Source of the DNA: CBDDCA01 sp965218205
Lineage (GTDB): Bacteria > Spirochaetota > Spirochaetia > WTKD01 > G963693115
DNA: 64,000 nucleotides
Direction of reading: 5' to 3'
Assembly: GCA_965218205.1 (NCBI GenBank)
Contig: OZ244590.1
Location: 992,001-1,056,000, forward strand
Part shown: piece after piece, positions 35,464-44,079 of the stretch
Numbering within the stretch: the first letter of the stretch is position 1
Layout of the letters: each line of letters opens with the position of its first letter
Translations under genes and position numbers: made by a program
Notes under the pieces: generated by a model
Told to the model about the DNA's origin: nothing
The model's database searches: none
The model's input: only the letters and a program-made list of their open reading frames with translations

Positions 35464-37047
35464 ATGTCTATGTTTTATTCTCAAGAGGAGACAAAACAAT
35501 TTCTTAGTACCCATACTATTGTGCCAGTAGCTTCTCTTATACCCATGAACTTTGATAGTTCTCTTTCTATTTTTCTTAAGGTAAAAGGAAACTTCTTGCT
35601 TGAATCGGCTGAAAGTGCCGAATCGATGGGACGATATTCTTTTATTGCAATAGAAGCACAGAGAAAATTTATACTACAAGAAACAAGCGTGGAAGATTGG
35701 AAAAAAAATAGCATAAATGGGGAATTTGATCGTATAGCAATAAAACATATGAGAAATCCCCTTGATTACATAAGTGAACAAATGAAATTATTTCATGTTG
35801 ATTCTGATAGCTACTATACATTACCTCCTTTCTGGGGAGGGCTTTTAGGCTACTTTGGATATGAAGGCATTCAATACTTTGAAACAATAGAGAACTTACA
35901 AAAGAAAAGTTTATTGGATATGCCGCTAGGAATTTTTATTATTCCGCAGCAATTACTTGTAGTAGATCATCTTAAAAGACAGCTTTGGATTATTTCTTAT
36001 ATTGAAAAGCAGGAGCTTGAACAAAGTGGTATATCTTTTGAAAATACCTTTACTGCTATTACAAAAAAACATGAAGAGATTATTGAAAAAGTAACAGCAC
36101 CATTACCCTATATTGCGTGGGAATATGAAAAAAGTATTCGAGAACGATCAGCACGTGTACATACTATAAAAAAATTAAATACGCTAGAAAGACTGAGTGT
36201 ACTAGAGGATATGTTAGAACCACAATATCATACAAGTGAAGATGCATTTAAAGAAAATGTTCGATATTGTGTAGAACGAATTTATGCAGGAGATATTATT
36301 CAAGTAGTGCCTTCTCGTCAAATCTCTATTCATTTTCAACATAAGGATGAAGTCTTATTTTATTTGAGACTGCGTAATGTAAACCCATCTCCTTATATGT
36401 TCTTTCTTCGCTTTGATGATTTTACCATTATAGGAAGTTCCCCCGAAAGTATGGTGTCTCTTGATGAAAATAGAACTATGAGCATTAAGCCAATTGCAGG
36501 TACTATTCAAAGAGGGAGTACAAAAAAAGAAGAAGCTCTGTTACGTACTACTCTTATTTCTGATGAAAAAGAACGTGCTGAACATCTTATGCTAGTTGAT
36601 CTTGCAAGAAATGATCTGCATCGTATTGCGGTTCCAGGTACAGTTACTGTTCCTGATTTTATGCAGATACAGGCTTTTTCCCATGTGTTCCATATTGTGT
36701 CAAATGTGAAAGGAGAGCTACTTCCTGAATGTAATGGCTTTGATTTGATTAAAGCAAGTTTTCCTGCTGGAACTTTGAGTGGAGCTCCTAAGATAGAAGC
36801 TATGAATATTATTGGAAGAATAGAATCGTATATGCGAAATGTATATGGTGGTATGATAATGGTAATGGGGTTTAATGAGTACATAGATTCTTGCATTGCT
36901 ATACGTACCACTGTAGTTCATAAAAATCGTGCATATTTGCAAGCAGGGGCAGGTATTGTAGCTGATTCCAACGAAGAGAAGGAATGGCAGGAAACAGAGC
37001 TAAAACTTGGTGCTTTGCTTCAGAGCTTTGTGGATATACGCGAATAA
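35464..37047 (+). CDS. trpE: Anthranilate synthase component I
   Basis: Uses chorismate and ammonia to make anthranilate, first step of tryptophan synthesis. FLLESAESAESMGRYSFI near residue 38 is the tryptophan-binding site (LLES motif), so the enzyme is probably feedback inhibited. The catalytic half has GDIIQVVPSRQ, SIKPIAGTIQRG, DLARNDLHRIA, FPAGTLSGAPKIEAMNII and QAGAGIVADS. Length (527) is normal. TrpG is encoded 32 bases downstream. The gene lies head to head with the leuA leader. Confidence 0.96.
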   Translation: MSMFYSQEETKQFLSTHTIVPVASLIPMNFDSSLSIFLKVKGNFLLESAESAESMGRYSFIAIEAQRKFILQETSVEDWKKNSINGEFDRIAIKHMRNPLDYISEQMKLFHVDSDSYYTLPPFWGGLLGYFGYEGIQYFETIENLQKKSLLDMPLGIFIIPQQLLVVDHLKRQLWIISYIEKQELEQSGISFENTFTAITKKHEEIIEKVTAPLPYIAWEYEKSIRERSARVHTIKKLNTLERLSVLEDMLEPQYHTSEDAFKENVRYCVERIYAGDIIQVVPSRQISIHFQHKDEVLFYLRLRNVNPSPYMFFLRFDDFTIIGSSPESMVSLDENRTMSIKPIAGTIQRGSTKKEEALLRTTLISDEKERAEHLMLVDLARNDLHRIAVPGTVTVPDFMQIQAFSHVFHIVSNVKGELLPECNGFDLIKASFPAGTLSGAPKIEAMNIIGRIESYMRNVYGGMIMVMGFNEYIDSCIAIRTTVVHKNRAYLQAGAGIVADSNEEKEWQETELKLGALLQSFVDIRE

Positions 37048-37079
37048 ATAGAGTATAATAATGCATATAGCGAGGTTGT

Positions 37080-37664
37080 ATGATAATAGTAATAGATAAT
37101 TATGATTCGTTTACCTATAATATTGTAAGTTATTATCAAGGGAAAAAGAAAGATATACGAGTCATACGTAATGATGAGCAGAGTATTGAGCAAATAGTAT
37201 CACAGAATCCAGAATGTATTATTCTTTCCCCTGGACCTAAATCTCCTACAGAAGCAGGAGTATGTCTTCGTTTAATACAGCATAATGCTACTATGAAATC
37301 ACCAATACCTTTGTTTGGAGTATGTTTAGGATGTCAAGCCTTAGCACAAGCATACGATGCACATATCATTACTGCAAAAAAAATGTATCATGGCAAAGTA
37401 TCGAGTATAGAACATGATGGAAAAGGAGTGTTTAGTGGTATAGAAAATCCTATTGTACAAACACGATACCACTCTCTTGTTATTGATAAAGCTACATTGT
37501 CTTCTGAGTATGAAATAAGTGCTGTAAGCGAAGATGGTGAGATTATGGGAATTCGGCATACACGGTTGCCTTTTGAGGGAGTGCAGTTTCATCCTGAATC
37601 TATTGCGTCAGTGCATGGGACTACTATACTTGATAATGCTTTATCCTACATGAAGCGTACATGA
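37080..37664 (+). CDS. trpG: Anthranilate synthase component II (glutaminase)
   Basis: Class-I glutamine amidotransferase that delivers ammonia to TrpE. IDNYDSFTYNIV at the start, LSPGPKSPTEAG, the nucleophile elbow FGVCLGCQALAQAY (Cys at about residue 81), RYHSLV and the catalytic GVQFHPESIAS are all present. Length (194) is that of a stand-alone TrpG, not a fusion. GCGAGGTTGT provides a weak ribosome site. It is followed by a small Trp-rich gene and trpD. Confidence 0.95.
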   Translation: MIIVIDNYDSFTYNIVSYYQGKKKDIRVIRNDEQSIEQIVSQNPECIILSPGPKSPTEAGVCLRLIQHNATMKSPIPLFGVCLGCQALAQAYDAHIITAKKMYHGKVSSIEHDGKGVFSGIENPIVQTRYHSLVIDKATLSSEYEISAVSEDGEIMGIRHTRLPFEGVQFHPESIASVHGTTILDNALSYMKRT

Positions 37665-37683
37665 GTATATGGAGGCATAATAT

Positions 37684-37839
37684 ATGACTTGGAAAGAAAT
37701 AGTATGGAATACCATAAAATGGATATTCATAATTATTTGGTATATATTCAAAATATCACTTATATTATTCATAATAGGTGTTTCTGCATTTATAATAATA
37801 GTAGATAGAATAAATAAATTTAATCGTTCGGGGAGATGA
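37684..37839 (+). CDS. 51-residue Trp-rich membrane peptide between trpG and trpD
   Basis: A short open frame with a good ribosome site (TGGAGG, 7-8 bases before the ATG). It begins MTWKEIVWNTIKW, with tryptophans at 3, 8, 13 and 19, the first three spaced every five residues. A strongly hydrophobic stretch follows to about residue 41 and then a basic tail RINKFNRSGR, predicting one membrane helix. It fills the otherwise empty trpG-trpD gap on the same strand. Four Trp codons in the first 19 inside a tryptophan operon suggest either a regulatory peptide that senses Trp-tRNA or a real small membrane protein. I see no convincing terminator after it. Confidence 0.55.
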   Translation: MTWKEIVWNTIKWIFIIIWYIFKISLILFIIGVSAFIIIVDRINKFNRSGR

Positions 37840-37925
37840 AAATATGTATACCGAAACATTTATTAAATTAAAAAAAAGTTATTTTGTACAAAACGGGAAT
37901 AAAGAGAATAGGGAGTACTATTACT

Positions 37926-38987
37926 ATGTTGAGAGATTGTATTGAAAGTATACTTGAACAAAAGAATATAAGTCTCGTTCAAGCAAAGGCTATTATGGAT
38001 CAGATAGCAAGTGGTGCATTATCGCCTGAAGAAATAGCTATGTTTCTTACTGCTATGAGAATGAAGCAGGAAAGTGCAGATGAGATTGCAGGGGTAGTAA
38101 TGAGTGCAAAAGAGCATGCTATTTCTTTGCCACTGGTAGCAAAATATGATACATTATGTGATATTGTAGGTACAGGGGGTGATGGAAGTAATACTATCAA
38201 TATTTCTACTCTCAGTGGTTTTATTGCAGCAGGGGCAGGAGCGAAGGTTGCAAAGCATGGAAACAGAGCAGTATCTTCAAAATGTGGAAGTGCAGATGTA
38301 CTTGAAGCTCTTGATATAAATATTCAGGCATCAAAAGAAACAGTAGCACATATGATTGATAAGGCAGGTATGGGGTTTATGTTTGCTCCTCTGTATCATC
38401 CAGCAATGAAATATGTTGCTCCTGTTCGTAAAGCATTAAAGATACGTACTTTGTTTAATATATTAGGACCACTTATCAATCCTGCATCTGTTCCAAATAT
38501 ACTTTTAGGAGTATACAGTCGTGAAAAAATGGAGCTTATGGCACATGCTCTTCTCCGTTTACATACTGCTCATGCAATGGTGATATGGTCTCATGACAAT
38601 ACCGATGAAATAAGTGTGAGTGCAGACACAGAAGTCATGGAAGTAAAAAATCTTGAAATAAAACGCTACACTATTCAGCCAAAAGAGTATGGGTTTCATT
38701 ATCAAAAAGAGAGTGATATACAAAAAGTACAGCAGGAAATACAAGGAGGAACTGCTACCGATAATGCACAAAAAATAGTACAGGTGCTGCGACAAAAGAG
38801 CATAGGTATAGTAAGAGATATTGGTATAATAAATGCAGCAGCACTGTTGTATGTCTCAGGACTATGCTCTTCTATTGAAGAAGGCATTGACAAAGCAAAT
38901 AAATCTATTGATAGCGGAAAAGCCTTGCAGTGTTTAGAGAACATGCAGATGATAAGTAAAGGCAATATGCAAAGTAATGCTATTTGA
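37926..38987 (+). CDS. trpD: Anthranilate phosphoribosyltransferase
   Basis: Transfers phosphoribosyl from PRPP to anthranilate. The glycine-rich PRPP loop GTGGDGSNTINIST, KHGNRAVSSKCGSADVLEAL, FMFAPLYHPAMKYVAPVRK and RTLFNILGPLINPA all match the family. I start at the ATG at 37926, with GGGAG 9 bases ahead, which gives the normal N-terminal helix MLRDCIESIL; a TTG 14 codons earlier is not supported. Only TrpE, G and D are here. TrpC and TrpF lie 22 kb away, and trpB and trpA are not in the window. Confidence 0.95.
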   Translation: MLRDCIESILEQKNISLVQAKAIMDQIASGALSPEEIAMFLTAMRMKQESADEIAGVVMSAKEHAISLPLVAKYDTLCDIVGTGGDGSNTINISTLSGFIAAGAGAKVAKHGNRAVSSKCGSADVLEALDINIQASKETVAHMIDKAGMGFMFAPLYHPAMKYVAPVRKALKIRTLFNILGPLINPASVPNILLGVYSREKMELMAHALLRLHTAHAMVIWSHDNTDEISVSADTEVMEVKNLEIKRYTIQPKEYGFHYQKESDIQKVQQEIQGGTATDNAQKIVQVLRQKSIGIVRDIGIINAAALLYVSGLCSSIEEGIDKANKSIDSGKALQCLENMQMISKGNMQSNAI

Positions 38988-39039
38988 AAAAATACTATTT
39001 TTACACTGTTAATACTACAATATCCTGTATACTTAAATA

Positions 39040-39774
39040 ATGAATACTACTGTTTCTCCAATAAGCATTTCAACATTACTTTTATTGTTTATTCCTATAA
39101 GTATATCACTTACTATTCTCTTTCGTAAAAAAGTTGCATTTGGTAATACACTCTATGCTTTTTTACGTATGATAGTACAGCTTATCATTGTTGGGTTTAC
39201 ATTAACCTTTATTTTTGCCTCAAACAATGGGTTTTTTGTGATAATAGTACTATTAGTCATGATATTGTTTTCTAGCTGGATATCCATCAGAACTCTTCAT
39301 AAAGGGAAAAAGCATATATTTCCCTCTGCTTTTTTAGCTATTCTTATTGGTGGCGGTTTTCATGTATTTTTTATGACTCAAATAATTATACGCATTCGTC
39401 CCTGGTTTTATCCTACCTCAATGATACCTTTAGCAGGAATGATATTCTCAAGTTCATTAAATGGTATTAGTCTTTTTATTGAAAGATTTCAAAGAGAGAG
39501 AAATAATGGTGTATTAATACATCAAGCTGAAAAATTTGCATTTCATGCTGCACTTATTCCTGCAATAAATAATTTTTTTGCGGTAGGGCTAGTATCGTTT
39601 CCAGGACTTATGACAGGACAAATATTGTCAGGCATATCTCCTTTTGTTGCAGTAAGGTATCAGATTGTAATACTTACAATGATTGTAAGTTCACAGATTC
39701 TTGTCATACATTTATTTTCACGGTTTATTAGAAAAAAACATGAGCTATGTTTGTGCACAGAGGATAGAGTGTAG
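39040..39774 (+). CDS. fetB: FetB-type ABC permease (UPF0014, putative iron export)
   Basis: Polytopic membrane protein (about six or seven helices) of the FetB/YbbM family, the permease half of an ABC exporter linked to iron tolerance in E. coli. Diagnostic segments are YAFLRMIVQLIIVGFTL, the PLAGMIFSSSLNG stretch and the C-terminal SFPGLMTGQILSGISPFVAVRYQI. FetA, the ATPase normally encoded beside it, is absent from both sides (trpD before, guaB 17 bases after). The partner must be elsewhere. The substrate is inferred from the family. Confidence 0.85.
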   Translation: MNTTVSPISISTLLLLFIPISISLTILFRKKVAFGNTLYAFLRMIVQLIIVGFTLTFIFASNNGFFVIIVLLVMILFSSWISIRTLHKGKKHIFPSAFLAILIGGGFHVFFMTQIIIRIRPWFYPTSMIPLAGMIFSSSLNGISLFIERFQRERNNGVLIHQAEKFAFHAALIPAINNFFAVGLVSFPGLMTGQILSGISPFVAVRYQIVILTMIVSSQILVIHLFSRFIRKKHELCLCTEDRV

Positions 39775-39791
39775 TATACTATACTTATAGT

Positions 39792-41276
39792 ATGATGAGT
39801 AAGATTAAATACAAGGCATATACATTTGATGATGTTCTTCTGCTCCCATCATATAGCGATGTTGTTCCTTCCGAAATTTCCCTTAAAACACAGATAACGA
39901 GAAATATTTCCTTAGAAATTCCTTTAATATCCGCAGCTATGGACACAGTTACAGAAACTAAAATGGCAATCGCTCTTGCCGAACAAGGAGGAATTGGTAT
40001 TATTCATAAAAATAATACTATACAAGAACAATCTGCAATGGTGTCTGCAGTAAAAAAGTATATCTCAGGAGTAGTCAGAAACCCAGTTACTATATCATCG
40101 TATAAAAAGGTGTCAGATCTCATGGATATAATACAGAGGCATCATTTTACTGGTATGCCTGTTGTCGATGATGGAGTACTAAAAGGCATTGTAACGAGCA
40201 GAGATATTCGCTATGCTCAAGATTTTTCAGTTTCTATCGCTTCAATTATGACAAAAAGAGAACGGCTTATTACTGCTACAGGTTCTACTTCTTTGGATGA
40301 TATAAAGCATTTAATGTATAAACATAGATTGGAAAAAATCATACTTATTGATAGCAATTCTCAAGATACTTTGCGAGGGCTGGTTACTATGAAGGATATT
40401 GAAAAATCTATTTATTTTCCTTTTGCCACTAAAGATAAAGCAGGAAAGTTAAGGGTAGGGGCTGCTCTTGGGACCTCACCCGATACAGAGGAACGAGCAG
40501 AAGCCTTAGTTGAGGCAGGAGTTGATATTTTAGTAGTAGATAGTGCTCATGGACATTCAAAAGGAGTGCTGGAAACTATTCAATATTTGCGTAATCGCTT
40601 TAGTTCTGTAGATATTATTGGAGGAAATGTCTCTACTCCTGAAGCTGCTATAGCGTTGCAGAAAGCAGGGGTTGATGCTATAAAAATTGGTATGGGACCT
40701 GGCTCCATATGCTCAACAAGGATTATTGCAGGAATAGGAGTGCCTCAGATTACTGCTCTGCTTACTATTTATGAGAAAATGAAAGATTCTAATATTCCTC
40801 TGATTGCTGATGGAGGAATTCGTTATTCTGGGGATATTGCAAAAGCATTTGCAGCAGGAGCAGATACCGTGATGCTAGGGAGTATGTTTGCAGGTACAGA
40901 AGAATCTGCAGGAGAAATTGAAATATTTAATGGAAGAAATTTTAAGGTATATCGAGGTATGGGATCTTTAGGAGCTATGAATAAGCTGGGTGATAGAAAT
41001 CGTTATTTTCAAGATAAAATTGTAAGTACTAAAACAGTGCCTGAAGGAGTAGAAGGAAGAGTACCGTATAAGGGAAATATTTCATCGGTTATACAACAGC
41101 TTGTAGGGGGAGTACGACAAAGTTTAGGTTACACAGGATGTAAGTCTATTTATGAGATGAAAGAAAAAGCTGAGTTTGTAGAAATAACAAATGCAGGCAT
41201 GCGTGAAAGTCATGTTCATGATATACAGATAACAAAGGAAGCACCAAACTATGTGCGTGATTCTTTTTGCCCATAA
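39792..41276 (+). CDS. guaB: Inosine-5'-monophosphate dehydrogenase
   Basis: Oxidises IMP to XMP with NAD, the rate-limiting step to GTP. YTFDDVLLLPSYSDV at the start, two CBS domains at about residues 95-210, then VDSAHGHSKGVLE, GGNVSTPEAA, the active-site loop GPGSICSTR (Cys at about 305), DGGIRYSGDIAKA, GSMFAGTEES and the flap YRGMGSLGAM. Full length. TATACT ends 6 bases before the first ATG and there is no ribosome site, so the message is probably leaderless. A second ATG follows directly. guaA follows 56 bases later with its own -10-like box. Confidence 0.97.
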   Translation: MMSKIKYKAYTFDDVLLLPSYSDVVPSEISLKTQITRNISLEIPLISAAMDTVTETKMAIALAEQGGIGIIHKNNTIQEQSAMVSAVKKYISGVVRNPVTISSYKKVSDLMDIIQRHHFTGMPVVDDGVLKGIVTSRDIRYAQDFSVSIASIMTKRERLITATGSTSLDDIKHLMYKHRLEKIILIDSNSQDTLRGLVTMKDIEKSIYFPFATKDKAGKLRVGAALGTSPDTEERAEALVEAGVDILVVDSAHGHSKGVLETIQYLRNRFSSVDIIGGNVSTPEAAIALQKAGVDAIKIGMGPGSICSTRIIAGIGVPQITALLTIYEKMKDSNIPLIADGGIRYSGDIAKAFAAGADTVMLGSMFAGTEESAGEIEIFNGRNFKVYRGMGSLGAMNKLGDRNRYFQDKIVSTKTVPEGVEGRVPYKGNISSVIQQLVGGVRQSLGYTGCKSIYEMKEKAEFVEITNAGMRESHVHDIQITKEAPNYVRDSFCP

Positions 41277-41332
41277 TGGTAAATGGTATTTCTATTTTCT
41301 ATAATAATATGTAATAAGATCGTATAAAAAGT

Positions 41333-42952
41333 ATGCAAACAAAACAGGATAGTATTCTTATTGTTGATTTTGGTTCTCAATATACTCAGCTTATTGCAAG
41401 ACGAGTGCGAGAACAAAATATATTCTCTATTGTTGTTCCTTATACATATAACAAAGAACAAATACATTCGCTTGTTATCAAGGAGAATATGACAATAAGA
41501 GGGATTATTCTATCAGGAGGCCCTGGCTCTGTTGTTGAACATGATCATCCTGCTATACCACAGTATGTATTTGAATACGAACTTCCACTGCTTGGTATTT
41601 GTTATGGTATGCAAGCCTTAGTGTTACATGAGCATGGTACTGTCCAATCTTCTGTATCAACACAGTCGCCTCATACATCAGATGGAAACAATGGGGAATA
41701 TGGAAAAACCGATATTTTTTTTGATACGAAAAGTAAGATTTTTTCAAGCATTGTTCAGAAACACAATCATGTTTCTCAGTCCATTACTGTATGGATGAGT
41801 CATGGAGATAGTGTTGATGCACTTCCTAGTGGATATACTATACTGGCTCGTACAGAGAACGGTGTTATTGCAGCAATACAGCATAAGACAAAAGCAATTC
41901 TTGCATTACAGTTTCATCCCGAGCTCAGCCATACACAGTATGGCGAAACTATATTAGCGTACTTCTTGTTTGATATGTGTCATTGTTCAAGAACATGGAA
42001 TATCGCAACATTGATTGATGATTACATTACTGATGTTCAACGCACAGTACAGGATAAGCAGGTGCTTTTAGCTATTTCTGGTGGAGTAGATTCTGCAGTA
42101 CTTGCGTTATTACTCCATAAAGCGTTGGGCAATAAATTGCATTGCTTTTTTGTTGATAACGGCTTGCTCCGCAAGAATGAAGCACATATGGTACTACATA
42201 CTCTATCTGATACTATGGGCTTAACTGTCAAAAAAATAGAAGCACAGCATTTGTTTTTACAAGCACTAGAACACAGTAGTGATCCAGAAGAAAAAAGAAA
42301 AATAATTGGGAGAATGTTTATACAAGTATTTGAGCAAGAAGCGAAAAGCATTCCTTCTTTAGATTTTCTTGCACAAGGGACAATATACCCTGATTGTATA
42401 GAGTCTGCCCGTTCTCAAGCAAACACAGCACATGTAATAAAATCTCATCATAATGTAGGGGGGCTTCCAGAGAGGCTTTCTCTACGATTATTGGAGCCAC
42501 TGAGTAATCTGTTTAAGGATGAAGTAAAAAAGCTAGGGAAAGCATTAGGATTAGATGACAGTATTTTATACAGGCATCCTTTTCCTGGTCCAGGGTTAGC
42601 GGTACGAATTCTTGGAAAAATAGATGAACATAAAATTCAGAAATTGCAAGCTGCTGATTCTATTTTTATTGAGGAACTTCATGCGTATAATTTATACCAC
42701 TCGGTAAGTCAAGCGTTTGCTGTATATATTCCCGTAAAAAGTGTCGGGGTAGTGGGAGACAGAAGATCGTATGAAGATATCATTGCATTGCGAGCAGTTG
42801 AGACAGTGGACTTTATGTCAGCACGATGGGCTGCATTACCACAGAAATTTCTTGCTCATGTTTCTAATAAAATAGTAAATTCAGTACAGGGCGTAAGCAG
42901 AGTGGTATATGATATATCAGATAAACCACCAGCTACTATAGAATGGGAATAG
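41333..42952 (+). CDS. guaA: GMP synthase (glutamine-hydrolysing)
   Basis: Converts XMP to GMP. An N-terminal glutaminase domain (DFGSQYTQLIARRVRE, LSGGPGSV, GICYGMQAL with the catalytic Cys, QFHPELSHT) is joined to an ATP-pyrophosphatase domain (LLAISGGVDSAVLALLL) and the C-terminal dimerisation domain (HPFPGPGLAVRILG ... SNKIVNSVQGVSRVVYDISDKPPATIEWE). Length of 539 is slightly above the usual 510-525 owing to an insertion around residues 108-125. No ribosome site; TATAAA lies just ahead of the ATG. Confidence 0.97.
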   Translation: MQTKQDSILIVDFGSQYTQLIARRVREQNIFSIVVPYTYNKEQIHSLVIKENMTIRGIILSGGPGSVVEHDHPAIPQYVFEYELPLLGICYGMQALVLHEHGTVQSSVSTQSPHTSDGNNGEYGKTDIFFDTKSKIFSSIVQKHNHVSQSITVWMSHGDSVDALPSGYTILARTENGVIAAIQHKTKAILALQFHPELSHTQYGETILAYFLFDMCHCSRTWNIATLIDDYITDVQRTVQDKQVLLAISGGVDSAVLALLLHKALGNKLHCFFVDNGLLRKNEAHMVLHTLSDTMGLTVKKIEAQHLFLQALEHSSDPEEKRKIIGRMFIQVFEQEAKSIPSLDFLAQGTIYPDCIESARSQANTAHVIKSHHNVGGLPERLSLRLLEPLSNLFKDEVKKLGKALGLDDSILYRHPFPGPGLAVRILGKIDEHKIQKLQAADSIFIEELHAYNLYHSVSQAFAVYIPVKSVGVVGDRRSYEDIIALRAVETVDFMSARWAALPQKFLAHVSNKIVNSVQGVSRVVYDISDKPPATIEWE

Positions 42953-42954
42953 CG

Positions 42955-44001
42955 TTATTCAGCTTCAATAAAATCTGCAGGGATAAGATAATCTAAGTTT
43001 GCATGACGAGGATCTTTTTTTGGGAGTGATGTTATTCTCTCTATGCCGATGTTAGTAATATCTATATTGATAATTTTCCAGCTATTTGCTTTTTTTTCTA
43101 AAAAAAATGTATAGTTTCGTATTTCTTTTCTTTGATTATCATATACTTTTGATACTAATGCTGCTACTGTTGCTTTTGTGCTTGTTCGTTGTACTTCATC
43201 AATAGAAAAGGCTGTGTCTATGAGAAACATATAATCTTCTTGATATGATATATTTTTGATAAATGAAAGAAGCTCCTTGCGTTGCTGATGGTATGCAAGT
43301 GTATTGAATTGCCTTGTATCTTGTACTATATTGAGATAAAATGAATACAGGTCTACAGTACTAAAAAACTCATCCCAGTTGGTGCTTATAGCAGATTGCA
43401 ATGCTTTTTTTACTGCATCTTCAGGATAATAGAATGCTTGTGATATTCTCCCTTCATGTGTATTCTCATTTCCAAATTCAGTTTGAGTAGTGTTTTCAAA
43501 GAATGTGGTATCTTTTACTATTGAAATGAGTATCGGATCAGATGCTGCTTGTATGCTTTTATTATTGAAAGGATGAGGAAAAAAACGTACTGTAATGGTA
43601 AATGTTCCTGTAGAGCGAAACTCTAGGTAATTATCAAGCATAATATCAAAGGAGTACTGTTTTTCTTGGCTAAGGGATACTGTGGTATATCCTGTATCTC
43701 CATGTGTATAAGGAGGAGTAGTATTATGTAATTGTAAGTAATAGAATTGTGTACTAAAAGGAACAGGGAGCTTTAAGTTATCATATGCTTCCACTTTGAT
43801 ATTGTACATTCTATTGTGTGCTATTTCTATATCTAGTGGAAATGGTGAATGCAATGTTACTGTAATTTTTTTAGATTCATTTTCTAAGAACACTACTTTT
43901 TCTGGCTCTATTTGTATGGATATATTATTTTTTTGTTGTTGAGAATGCACGACTATAGGGAATAATACTACAAAAAATAGCATGAGAACAGTATATTTCA
44001 T
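42955..44001 (-). CDS. Secreted protein of unknown function
   Basis: Not recognised. A signal peptide (cleavage near VHSQQ, residue 20) is followed by a beta-rich N-terminal half (ISIQIEPEKVVFLENESKKITVTL, an Ig-like or BsuPI-like pattern). A C-terminal helix-strand domain from about residue 190 (DAVKKALQSAISTNWDEFFSTVDLYSFY ... YTFFLEKKANSWKIINIDI) has the look of an NTF2/SnoaL-like fold. It is convergent with guaA (2 bases apart) and divergent from mfd. Similar periplasmic proteins occur in treponemes, but no function is known to me. Confidence 0.65.
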   Translation of the reverse strand: MKYTVLMLFFVVLFPIVVHSQQQKNNISIQIEPEKVVFLENESKKITVTLHSPFPLDIEIAHNRMYNIKVEAYDNLKLPVPFSTQFYYLQLHNTTPPYTHGDTGYTTVSLSQEKQYSFDIMLDNYLEFRSTGTFTITVRFFPHPFNNKSIQAASDPILISIVKDTTFFENTTQTEFGNENTHEGRISQAFYYPEDAVKKALQSAISTNWDEFFSTVDLYSFYLNIVQDTRQFNTLAYHQQRKELLSFIKNISYQEDYMFLIDTAFSIDEVQRTSTKATVAALVSKVYDNQRKEIRNYTFFLEKKANSWKIINIDITNIGIERITSLPKKDPRHANLDYLIPADFIEAE

Positions 44002-44079
44002 ACAGTTATATATATCGGTATATTTATGCCGTAGCTTAAGATAAGCTTAAAAAATATCTTTGTATTACAATAAAACTAG

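Noticed and set aside
35188..35464. T-box riboswitch ahead of leuA
   Set aside because: No AGGGTGGNACCGCG-type T-box sequence in the leader; the leader peptide and competing hairpins explain it better. A plus-strand 79-codon frame across the same stretch is the antisense of the attenuator.
35225..35464. Plus-strand small gene upstream of trpE
   Set aside because: It runs through the leuA terminator and promoter; coding on that strand would be incidental.
37844..37948. 34-codon frame starting MYTETFIKL between the Trp-rich peptide and trpD
   Set aside because: Overlaps the trpD start in another frame and has a low-complexity Tyr-rich end; too little to support it, although GGAGA precedes it.
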